Source: Myxococcales bacterium (lineage in GTDB: Bacteria; Myxococcota_A; Bradymonadia; UBA7976; UBA1532). From it: a stretch of DNA of 64,000 bases. The stretch covers positions 186,001 through 250,000 of the forward strand of contig JACKDN010000004.1 in assembly GCA_020633465.1 (NCBI GenBank), given 5' to 3'. Position numbers and translations under genes: made by a program. This document shows, in pieces, positions 52,089-59,427 of the stretch. Under the pieces are notes generated by a model. That model was not told the origin of the DNA, ran no database searches, and saw only the letters and a list, made by a program, of their open reading frames with translations. Each line of letters begins with the position of its first letter. The first letter of the stretch is position 1.

Positions 52089-52108
52089 ACGTCACCGCGC
52101 CTTGACGT
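52089..52108 (+). promoter_or_regulatory. Inverted repeat upstream of thioredoxin-like lipoprotein gene
   Basis: The arms acgtca (52089-52094) and tgacgt (52103-52108) flank an 8-bp spacer, ending 29 bp before the ATG. The right arm contains TTGACG, which could be a -35. It is a weak operator candidate. Confidence 0.3.
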
Positions 52109-52136
52109 ATACAGGGTGTTCCCACGGGGAGGACCC

Positions 52137-53091
52137 ATGCGCGCGACGATGTTCCTGGCTCTCACCGCGGCCCTGCTCTGGGCCTGCGACTCCGACGATG
52201 CAGACGATGGTGGCGGCGGCGCCGACGCGGCGGCGGCGAGCGGCGCGGGCGGCGGCGGCCTGGCGCGGGCGGCGCGCCTGGCGGCAACGGCGCGGGCGGC
52301 GCGCCCGGCGGCGGCGCGGGCGGCATGGGTGGCGCGCCGGGCGTCGGCGGCGCGCCGGGCGTCGGCGGCCAGCCCAGCGCCGGCGGCCAGGCCTGGCGTC
52401 GGCGGCGCGGTCGGCTTCGGCGGCGCGCCGGGCGCCGGCGGCAGCCCGGCCCCGACGCGGGCGCGCCGGGCGCGGGCGGCGCCGACGGCGCGGGCGGCGC
52501 GCCCCCGGCTGCGTCCCGGACTGCGCCGACCGCGCCTGCGGCGACGATGGCTGCGACGGCTCCTGCGGCGACTGCGCCGAGGGCGCCTGTGTCGACGGCC
52601 AGTGCGCGCCCCCGCCCGGCGGCGCCGCCTGCGGCGACGGCCCCGAAGGCAACGCCATCGGTCAGGTGCTGCCCTCGCTGACCCTGATGGACTGCGACGG
52701 CACCCCCCACGATCTGCGCGATCTGTGCGGCAGCGACGCCGCGTGGATCTTCGAGTTCGCCGCCTGGTGCCCGCCCTGCCGCAGCTTCGCCCGCAACATG
52801 AACGCCCGCCTCGCCGACTACGCCGACGAGGATCTGGCCGTCTACCTGGTCATCTCGGCCGACGCGAACTTCGGCGCGCCCGACGCCGCCGACTGCCGCG
52901 CCATCCGCGAGCAGTACGGCCTGCAGATCCCCGTGCTGTACGACCCCAACGGCGACTTCCAGCGCGTGTTCGGCGTGCCCGACAACGACGTGCACGTCGT
53001 GCTCGACGGCGACGGCACCATCACGCTGAAGGAGCACTACGCCAGCGAAGCCGAGGTCTACGACGCGATCGACGCTGCGTTGGCCGACTGA
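52137..53091 (+). pseudogene. Thioredoxin-fold lipoprotein; frame broken in Gly-rich linker
   Basis: The N-terminal frame encodes MRATMFLALTAALLWAC, a lipoprotein signal with GGGGAGGA upstream. A Gly/Ala/Pro linker (GGAPGVG repeats) is spread across three frames with four frame changes between about 52250 and 52510. The last frame, from about 52510, encodes a cysteine motif (CVPDCADRACGDDGC) and a thioredoxin domain. That domain has FEFAAWCPPCRSFARNMNAR (20 residues, CxxC present), VYLVISADANFG and VLDGDGTITL. As written no single ORF makes the whole protein. Four changes within 260 GC-only bases suggest sequence errors. The intact product would be an exported thiol-disulfide protein, convergent with the operon at 53111-57010 that encodes two more. 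Confidence 0.75.
52331..52366 (+). repeat. Tandem 18-bp repeat, two perfect copies
   Basis: The unit ggcgcgccgggcgtcggc is repeated exactly at 52331-52348 and 52349-52366, encoding GAPGVG in the linker of the thioredoxin-like lipoprotein. Adjacent sequence contains degenerate copies, so slippage or assembly errors are likely here. Confidence 0.85.
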
Positions 53092-53098
53092 GCGGGCC

Positions 53099-53110
53099 GG
53101 GGCGCGCCCC
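53099..53110. terminator. Palindrome between convergent genes, possible weak terminator
   Basis: ggggcgcgcccc is a perfect 12-bp palindrome filling the gap between the stops of two convergent genes (53091 and 53111). There is no T-run, so any terminator activity would be Rho-assisted or weak. Confidence 0.25.
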
Positions 53111-54661
53111 TCAGCCCCCGAGGTCGTGCCGCCCGATCAGCTCCAGCCGCGCCCCCGCGAACTCCGGGAAGTCCCGGCAGATGCCCGCCACGCACTTGAT
53201 GCCGCCGCGCTGCGTGCCGATCACGGCCCGCGCCTGCAGCCAGCTCTGCGCGTGCCACGCGGCGATGCCGGCGAAGAAGTGGTTGCGCACGCCGGGCGCC
53301 TGGTTCTGGGTGTCGAAGCCGTACTCGAACGACAGCGCCCCGGTCTGCGCCACGTCGACGCCCACCAGCGTCGAGCCGCGCAGGTAGTCGGCGTCGTCCA
53401 ACGTGCGCGCCTCGTTCAGGCTGGTCAGGTGCAACGACCACCGGCCGGTCAGGTGCTGCACGTAGTCCAGCTCGCCGTGGGCCATCGACTTGATGCGGCG
53501 CGCCTCGGGCACCGCCCCCACGCAGTCCGAGGCCACCGGATCCGCCCGCTCGTCGCGATAGCCGCCGCTGGCGTTCAGGCGCGAGCTGCCCCCCTGGAAC
53601 AGCCACTCGACCCCCGCGAAGCCGTGCACCTGGGCGACGCGCGTGCAGGTGCCGGGATCGGTGTGCTTGAACAGCCCGTTCGCGTGCGCCACCAGGTCAC
53701 CGTCGAGCAGGCTGCGCTCGATCCGCAGCCGCCCGCCCAGCGCGTGGGTGGTGTTCAGCACCTCCTGATCGATGCGCTCCAGGGTGGGCGGCTGGTTGTA
53801 GTCGAAGTCGGTGTCGAGGGCGGCGTTGGGGCTGCCCTGCTGGCGGAAGTCGTCCAGCCACAGGCCCTCGGCCAGCACGCTCCAGTCGCCCAGGTACACG
53901 TCCAGCGACGCGTAGGCCGCCTGCGCCGTGTTCACCGCGTCGGTGTCGCGCACCTGCTGCAGGTCGTACTCGGCGTAGACGGTCACCGCCTCGAGAAGAT
54001 CGGTCAGCTCGAGCGCCCCGCCCACCGTGTTGCTGCGATCGGGGAACTCCTGGTCGGACACCGGCCGGTGCTCGTTGGTGATCTGCACGGCCCAGGCGCT
54101 CACCGCGGCCGGCCCCAGCCGGGCCACCCGCGCGCTGGCCCCGACCACCACGTCCTCGGGATCGGCGGTGAAGTGCTGCGACACCGGATCCAGGTTCACG
54201 CTGTTCGTCCGCCCGACGAAGGCGTCCACCTGCGCGTCGCCCGTCGCGTACTCCAGCCGGCCGCCGCGCAGGCCGACGTCGACGCCCAGATCGTCCACCT
54301 TGCGCAGCGACAGCGCGATGCCGCGGCCGATCTGCCGGTAGAAGTCGCCGGCGGTCAGCGTCAGGTCGCCCAGCGGGTAGCGCGCCGTCAGGCGCTCGAG
54401 GCGCGCGTCGTCCTGGAAGTCGTCGGTCGGCGCGCCGACCACCTCGACCGCGTCCACCCGCGCCTCGGCGGTCAGATCCCCCGCGCTGCCGGCGACGTCG
54501 AGCTTGTTGACCACCACGCCGTAGTCGTCGTCGTCGGTGCGGCGGTTGGCGTTGTCGCCGCGCCACTCGAGGCGCAGCGCGTCGTTCAGGCGCACGGACG
54601 CGTCGCGCGCGAGCGCGGGCGGCGCCGCCAGCGCGGCGGCCAGCAAGGCCACGCGTCTCAC
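53111..54661 (-). CDS. Outer-membrane beta-barrel (porin-like) protein
   Basis: This 516-residue protein has a signal peptide (MRRVALLAAALAAPPALA). It then has regularly alternating amphipathic strands (LTAEARVDAVEVVG, SLDVYLGDWSVLAEGLWLD, SWLQARAVIGTQ), typical of a large barrel. Several conserved cysteines occur in pairs (TCTRVAQVHG, VASDCVGAV, KCVAGIC), which may be oxidised. The GTG start overlaps the TlpA stop by 4 bp; it is the last gene of a four-gene operon. It does not end in the usual aromatic residue (LELIGRHDLGG), so assembly by BAM may differ. Family not named with certainty. Confidence 0.8.
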   Translation of the reverse strand: MRRVALLAAALAAPPALARDASVRLNDALRLEWRGDNANRRTDDDDYGVVVNKLDVAGSAGDLTAEARVDAVEVVGAPTDDFQDDARLERLTARYPLGDLTLTAGDFYRQIGRGIALSLRKVDDLGVDVGLRGGRLEYATGDAQVDAFVGRTNSVNLDPVSQHFTADPEDVVVGASARVARLGPAAVSAWAVQITNEHRPVSDQEFPDRSNTVGGALELTDLLEAVTVYAEYDLQQVRDTDAVNTAQAAYASLDVYLGDWSVLAEGLWLDDFRQQGSPNAALDTDFDYNQPPTLERIDQEVLNTTHALGGRLRIERSLLDGDLVAHANGLFKHTDPGTCTRVAQVHGFAGVEWLFQGGSSRLNASGGYRDERADPVASDCVGAVPEARRIKSMAHGELDYVQHLTGRWSLHLTSLNEARTLDDADYLRGSTLVGVDVAQTGALSFEYGFDTQNQAPGVRNHFFAGIAAWHAQSWLQARAVIGTQRGGIKCVAGICRDFPEFAGARLELIGRHDLGG

Positions 54662-55311
54662 TTGGGCGCGGTGGGCGCCGAGGCCGGCCCGGGCGCGGCC
54701 TCGCCCGCCGGCGCCGCCTTGCCTCGCCCGGCGGCGCCACCTCCCTCGCCCGCCTTCCCGGCCGGCCCGGCCTGCGCCGCGTCACCGCCCGGCGGCGCCA
54801 CCTCGGCCACCAGCTGCTTCAGCAGCGCCTCGATGGCCACCTCGTCGCCGCTGGCGAAGCCGTCCTTGGTCGCCGCCAGCCGCCCCTCGCCGTCGAGGAA
54901 CAGCGTCAGCGGCATCTGCTTGCGCGGGTTCAGCCGCTGCGTGACGTTGCCCTCGCTGTCGAGCAGGATCGGCATCTCGAGCTTCTTCGACCGCACCAGC
55001 CGCCGCACCTGCGACCGCGTCTCGGGCCCGTCGGTGTTGATCGCCAGCACCGTCACCCGCGCGTCGGCGGCGTCGAAGCGCGACAGGAAGGGCAGCTCCT
55101 GCTTGCAGGGCTGACACCACGTCGCCCAGAAGGTCAGCACCACCACCTGCCCCCGGTACGCGGACAGCGTCGCGCGCCCGCCGTCGAGGCGCTCGAGCGC
55201 GAAGTCGGCCACGGTGGTCCGCTCGGCCGGCGGGGTCGACTCGAGCGCGGCGGCGGGCGCGGCCGCCAGCCACGCCGCCAGGGCCAGCCCGGTCAGGAAG
55301 ACGTGCTTCAC
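54658..55311 (-). CDS. TlpA-like thioredoxin-fold protein, periplasmic
   Basis: This 217-residue protein has a signal peptide (MKHVFLTGLALAAWLAAAP). A TlpA/ResA domain has VVVLTFWATWCQPCKQELPF (CxxC active site near residue 66) and MPLTLFLDGEGRL (cis-Pro region). A C-terminal Gly/Ala/Pro-rich tail runs from about 175. Proteins of this family reduce or oxidise disulfides outside the cytoplasm. GGAGGT lies five bases before the GTG at 55311. The gene overlaps both neighbours by 4 bp, placing it in the centre of the operon that also encodes a lipoprotein thioredoxin and the barrel. Confidence 0.88.
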   Translation of the reverse strand: MKHVFLTGLALAAWLAAAPAAALESTPPAERTTVADFALERLDGGRATLSAYRGQVVVLTFWATWCQPCKQELPFLSRFDAADARVTVLAINTDGPETRSQVRRLVRSKKLEMPILLDSEGNVTQRLNPRKQMPLTLFLDGEGRLAATKDGFASGDEVAIEALLKQLVAEVAPPGGDAAQAGPAGKAGEGGGAAGRGKAAPAGEAAPGPASAPTAPK

Positions 55312-55925
55312 CTATCACCTCCCAGGCGTGACGCGATCACCGCCCGCACCATGGCCTCGTCGAAGCCGGTCTGAATGGACAGGATGCGCATCGTGGGCAC
55401 CTCGACCAACATGGTCATCGGCGCCAGCGCCGTGTCGTAGTAGGCGCCGAACGCGCCCTCCGTGTCGGCCACCACCCGGAGCGCGAGGTCGTGCCGGTCG
55501 CGCCAGCGCGCGGCGTCGCGCACGTCGGCGGCGGCGAAGCTCGAGTCCTCGAAGAAGGCCACCAGCACGAACAGGCCGCGCTCGCCGTACTCGGCGTGCA
55601 GCGCGTTGAGCTTGGGCTGCTCTTCGATGCAGGCGGCGCACCAGCCGGCGGCCGTGCTGACCAGCATCACGCGCTCGGCCTCGTCGAAGAAGACGTCGCG
55701 CAGGGCGAAGGGCTGGCCGTCGGCGTCGAGGAACTCGGCGTCGGCCAGCACGTCGCCGACGCCGGTGCCGAGGCCGGCGGTCGGGTAGACGGCGCGCGGG
55801 CCGGCCGCGTCGGCGGTGCCCAGGTCGGCCGGCGCGGCGGCGCCCGCGTCGAGGAAGCCCCCGTGCCCCTCTTCGAGGCAGCCCCCCAGCGCGAGCCCGA
55901 CCAGCAGCAGGGAAGCGCCCCTCAC
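55308..55925 (-). CDS. Thioredoxin-fold (TlpA/AhpC-like) lipoprotein
   Basis: This 205-residue protein has the signal MRGASLLLVGLALGGC (lipobox LGGC). The domain contains VMLVSTAAGWCAACIEEQPK (CxxC active site CAAC), LFVLVAFFEDSSFAAAD and PMTMLVEVPTMRIL (cis-Pro region). A Gly/Ala/Asp linker separates the lipid anchor from the domain. It would reduce or exchange disulfides at a membrane surface. The GTG start overlaps the upstream stop (GTGA) and its stop overlaps the TlpA start. Two distinct thioredoxin-like genes in tandem suggest partner proteins rather than duplicates, since the active sites differ (CAAC against CQPC). Confidence 0.87.
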   Translation of the reverse strand: MRGASLLLVGLALGGCLEEGHGGFLDAGAAAPADLGTADAAGPRAVYPTAGLGTGVGDVLADAEFLDADGQPFALRDVFFDEAERVMLVSTAAGWCAACIEEQPKLNALHAEYGERGLFVLVAFFEDSSFAAADVRDAARWRDRHDLALRVVADTEGAFGAYYDTALAPMTMLVEVPTMRILSIQTGFDEAMVRAVIASRLGGDR

Positions 55926-57010
55926 AGCGGTCGGTATCCGAACCAGGTGAGGCAGGGCACGCCGCTGCCGGCGTCGCTCACCACCTGGCTGCCGTCGGCC
56001 GACACGGTGCCGGTGCCCGACACCGCCCACTCGCCCTCCTCGATGCGGTGCTCGGCGTCCAACGTGCAGTCGAGGCCGCCCAGGGTCAGGAACTCCACCG
56101 CGGCGCCGGCGGGCAGCCCCGCCGTGTTCGGCAGGCGCACCGGGAAGGGCGCCCCCTCGACGTCGCCCTCGGGGTAGAAGGCGTACAGCGCGCTGAAGTC
56201 GGCCACGTCGGCGGCGAAGCACAGGCCCTGCGCGTCCGGCGCCACCGCCGCCGCGCCCAACCCCACGTAGCCCTCGCCCTCGGCGTACAGGCGGCCCGGC
56301 GTGACGTCCAGCTCGAGGCCGTCGGCGAAGACCACCGTGCGCGTCGCCTCGGGATCGCCCTCGGGGGGCAGCTCCGTGGCCGGCGCCGTGTCGACCAGCG
56401 TGAAGGGGCCGGGCGCCCGCAGGACGCTGTCGACGGCGTCGGGCGCAGGCACGTCCACCCGGCAGTACAGGGTGGCGCTGCCGCAGCCGGGCGCCAGCGT
56501 GCGCACGGCCAGCCGGCGCATGCAGCGGTTGCCGCCGGCCTCGGGCACGGCGATGGTGAACACCCCGTCGGCGCCCGTGTCCGCGGGGCTCAGGCAGTTG
56601 AGCTGTTCGTCCGGGGCGCGCCGCACGCAGGCCTGGGCCTTGGCGCCCTCGATGGGTCGGCCGTCCTGGTCGACGATCCAGCCCCGCAGGTGGGTCAGCC
56701 AGGCGTCCGCGGCGCAGGCGGCGTCCCGCGGCGGCGTCTCGCCGTCGACCGGCGCCGCGAGGCCCGGCGGCGCCGTCCAGGCCGCCTCGGCGCCGACGGA
56801 CGCGCCGCAGCCTCCGCCCGGATCACCCGCGTCGGGGCGCGCGGCGTCAGGCCCGCCGCCGTCGGGGCCGCCGCCGTCGGGCACGTCGGCCGCGTCCCCG
56901 GGGCCCGACTCGGCGTCCTGCGCGACCGCCTCACCGCCCCCGCCGTCGTCGCAGCCCGCGCCGCCGACCACCAGACCCGCCACCACCATCCATCGCCAGG
57001 CTCGCCGCAC
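55922..57010 (-). CDS. Lipoprotein with carboxypeptidase-regulatory-like domain
   Basis: This 362-residue protein is the first gene of the operon. The signal is RRAWRWMVVAGLVVGGAGC, with AGGAGG five bases before the GTG at 57010. An Asp/Gly/Pro linker is followed by a carboxypeptidase-regulatory-like domain (LRGWIVDQDGRPIEGAKAQA, 20 residues). A second beta domain ends in EWAVSGTGTV. Cysteine pairs occur (ACVRRAPDEQLNC, CGSATLYC), possibly substrates for the thioredoxin partners. Longer upstream codons are an unsupported extension. No enzyme motif was found. Confidence 0.85.
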   Translation of the reverse strand: MRRAWRWMVVAGLVVGGAGCDDGGGGEAVAQDAESGPGDAADVPDGGGPDGGGPDAARPDAGDPGGGCGASVGAEAAWTAPPGLAAPVDGETPPRDAACAADAWLTHLRGWIVDQDGRPIEGAKAQACVRRAPDEQLNCLSPADTGADGVFTIAVPEAGGNRCMRRLAVRTLAPGCGSATLYCRVDVPAPDAVDSVLRAPGPFTLVDTAPATELPPEGDPEATRTVVFADGLELDVTPGRLYAEGEGYVGLGAAAVAPDAQGLCFAADVADFSALYAFYPEGDVEGAPFPVRLPNTAGLPAGAAVEFLTLGGLDCTLDAEHRIEEGEWAVSGTGTVSADGSQVVSDAGSGVPCLTWFGYRPL

Positions 57011-57146
57011 CGCCGCCTCCTGGGCGCCCGCTGCACCTGCGGGGCGCTTCGCGGTGCACGCGCCCCGCTCGACCCCTCCATGCGCAGCTGGCGCCTGACC
57101 GCCGACGCGTCCCTCTACGCGCCGGCCGCCGCATCGTAACCGCATG

Positions 57147-58838
57147 TCACCCCGTCGCCGCCGTCTTCGCCGCCCGCGGCGCCTCCGGCTCGGCCGGCGG
57201 CGTGTCCAGCGGCTGCGCCTCGGGCGCGTCCCAGTCGAGGCCGAAGTAGGCCTCCCACCGCGCCCGCGCCTGCTCGCCGAACAGCACCCGGCACGCCTCG
57301 CGCAGCCCGTGCGATCGCACCAGCCGCTCGCGCCGCACCACCAGCGCGATCTTCGAGCGCCGCCGCAGGAAGTCCTCGAGGTGCAGCACCATCTCGTGCT
57401 TCGCCGTCCGCGCGATCTCGCAGCGGATGTACTCCGACGTCTCGATCATCACCTCGGCCATCGTGGGATCCCGCCGGATGTCCTCGAGCATGCCGATGGC
57501 CCGCGCGCCGTAGCGCCGCCACAGCCGCTTCGACAGCGGCTCGGACGCCCAGGGCGCGGTGTGCTGATCGAGATCCATCAGCCGCGCCTGGTGGAAGAAC
57601 TCGTCGCGCACCGCCGGCCCCGGCTCGCCGAACCAGATGTGATCCGGATAGGGCAGCGCGACGCCCAGCCGGCGCAGGGCCGCGCAGACCTCTTCGCCGA
57701 CGTTCAGACAGTCGGTCAGCTTGCCGCCGAAGATGCTGACGTGGCGCGCGGCCTCGTCGACGTCGATCGCGTGCTTGCGCGACAGCTTCGTCCAGTCCGC
57801 CTCGCCGCCCGTCTCGCCCTGCTCGACCACCAGCGGGCGCACGCCGCAGCGCTCCGAGATGACGTCCGCGGGCGTCAGCGGGCGGTCGAGGTCGAGGCGC
57901 TTGTTGATGTTCTCGAGCACGAACGCGCGATCGTCGTCGGTGACGTGCGCGTCGGGCGTGGGCAGGCGCGTGTCGGTGGTGCCGATGACCGTGCGCACCC
58001 CCATCGGGATGGCGAAGAACAGGCGCCCGTCGTCGGCGAAGAAGGTCAGCACGCGGCGGTTCGGGGTCAGCCGGTCGACCACCAGGTGGATGCCCTTCGA
58101 GAACACGTGACGGTGCGCCGTGCGCTGACCGGTCAGCCCGTTGTGGGCGTCGACGTGCGGCCCGCAGGCGTTGATCAGCGCGCGCGACCGCACCTCGAAG
58201 CTGCGCCCGCTCTCGAGATCGCGCGCCTGGGTGATCCACACGTCGCCTTCGCGGCGCGCGCCCAGCGACTCGACGTAGTTGGCGGCGATGCAGCCGTAGT
58301 TCATCGCCGAGCGCACGAAGTTGAAGACGAAGCGGGCGTCGTTGTCGTGCAGGTACGCGTCGCTGTACTCGACGCCCCCGATGCTGCGCGTCGTGTCGAC
58401 GATGGGCTCGGCGGCCTCGATGCGCCGGCCGGTCAGCAGGCGCGGGCGGCGGGTGAAGAAGCTGCCGATGAACCAATAGAACAGCGTCGCCAGGTACAGC
58501 AGCCAGGCCGGGTGGCGGAAGCCCTTCTCCAGGTTGGCGAAGAAGCGGATCTCCTTGACGGTGGCGGGGTACGCGCGGATGAGCTGGTTGCGAGAGCGGC
58601 ACAGCTTGCGCACCAGACCGAACTCGTAGGTCTCGAGGTACTTGATGCCGCCCCAGGCCAGGTTCGAGCTGCTCTGGCTGGTCTCGCCGGCCCAGTCGCC
58701 GCGATCGATCAGCGCCACCGACGCGCCGCGCGCGGCCAGCGCGGCCGCCGACACCGCCCCGTTGATGCCGCCGCCCACCACCAGCACGTCGAAGACGCGA
58801 TCGTCCAGCTTGTCCAGGTTGGTCGTGCGCAGGTCCAT
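57147..58838 (-). CDS. glpD: Aerobic glycerol-3-phosphate dehydrogenase
   Basis: This 563-residue FAD protein oxidises sn-glycerol-3-phosphate to dihydroxyacetone phosphate and feeds electrons to quinone at the membrane. The FAD-binding fingerprint is VLVVGGGINGAV near residue 18. Other hallmarks are SQSSSNLAWGGIKYLETYEF (20 residues), RFFANLEKGFRHP, GVRPLV and FGGKLTDCLNVGE. The DAO_C domain is present, with a longer C-terminal tail ending in Pro/Glu/Ala-rich sequence. ATG at 58838 with GAGGGGG upstream. It stands alone, divergent from a small membrane-protein gene; no glpK or glpF is nearby. Confidence 0.92.
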   Translation of the reverse strand: MDLRTTNLDKLDDRVFDVLVVGGGINGAVSAAALAARGASVALIDRGDWAGETSQSSSNLAWGGIKYLETYEFGLVRKLCRSRNQLIRAYPATVKEIRFFANLEKGFRHPAWLLYLATLFYWFIGSFFTRRPRLLTGRRIEAAEPIVDTTRSIGGVEYSDAYLHDNDARFVFNFVRSAMNYGCIAANYVESLGARREGDVWITQARDLESGRSFEVRSRALINACGPHVDAHNGLTGQRTAHRHVFSKGIHLVVDRLTPNRRVLTFFADDGRLFFAIPMGVRTVIGTTDTRLPTPDAHVTDDDRAFVLENINKRLDLDRPLTPADVISERCGVRPLVVEQGETGGEADWTKLSRKHAIDVDEAARHVSIFGGKLTDCLNVGEEVCAALRRLGVALPYPDHIWFGEPGPAVRDEFFHQARLMDLDQHTAPWASEPLSKRLWRRYGARAIGMLEDIRRDPTMAEVMIETSEYIRCEIARTAKHEMVLHLEDFLRRRSKIALVVRRERLVRSHGLREACRVLFGEQARARWEAYFGLDWDAPEAQPLDTPPAEPEAPRAAKTAATG

Positions 58839-58955
58839 CGGCCCCCTCTACCACGGAAACGGGCCAGGATGCGGGCCGGTGCCCACGATTGCAACGGCGG
58901 GTCGACAGACGCCGGCGCGCTGCGGTACCACCAACGGCAGCGGAGGGAGGAGCGC

Positions 58956-59372
58956 ATGCGCGGCGCGGGCGGCACGTCGGGGGGTCTGGGCGAGTTCCTG
59001 CTCGGCATCGTCATGTTCTGCGGCGGCGGCTACCTGCTGCTCGACAGCATCCGGGTCGACACCGGCTTCGGGTGGGGCGGCGCGCTCTTCCACGCCGGCG
59101 GCGTCGGCGTCACCAGCGGCATGCTGCTGCTGCCCTTCGCGCTGGGCGTCGGCATGGTGTTCTACAGCGCCCGCAACGTCATCGGCTGGCTGCTGGCCGG
59201 CGGCTCGCTGGTGGCCCTGGTCGTCGGCGTCGTCGCGCGGGTCCAGCTGCGCCTCACGCACATGAGCGCCTTCGATCTCATCGTGATCATCGTGCTGCTG
59301 GTGGGCGGCGTCGGCCTCTTGGCGCGCGGCCTGCGCGACCACGGCGAGGACGAGCGGCCGCGCGCGCGTTGA
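58956..59372 (+). CDS. Small membrane protein, four predicted helices
   Basis: This 138-residue protein has four hydrophobic segments (FLLGIVMFCGGGYLLLDS, VTSGMLLLPFALGVGMVFY, VIGWLLAGGSLVALVVGVV, LIVIIVLLVGGVGLLARGL) and a basic C-terminal tail (DEERPRAR type). GGAGGGAGG precedes the ATG. It resembles small conserved membrane proteins of unknown function. The stop codon overlaps the -35 region of the promoter for the next gene. Confidence 0.8.
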   Translation: MRGAGGTSGGLGEFLLGIVMFCGGGYLLLDSIRVDTGFGWGGALFHAGGVGVTSGMLLLPFALGVGMVFYSARNVIGWLLAGGSLVALVVGVVARVQLRLTHMSAFDLIVIIVLLVGGVGLLARGLRDHGEDERPRAR

Positions 59373-59399
59373 CCGGGCCCGGCCGATCCCGCCTAGAAT
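59369..59399 (+). promoter_or_regulatory. Candidate sigma-70-type promoter upstream of beta-helix lipoprotein
   Basis: TTGACC at 59369-59374 and TAGAAT at 59394-59399 are separated by 19 bp. Both match the E. coli hexamers well but the spacing is two bases longer than ideal. The predicted leader to the ATG at 59428 is about 20-28 bases. Confidence 0.4.
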
Positions 59400-59427
59400 G
59401 CCCCGCCGCAGCGCACGAGGAGGATTC

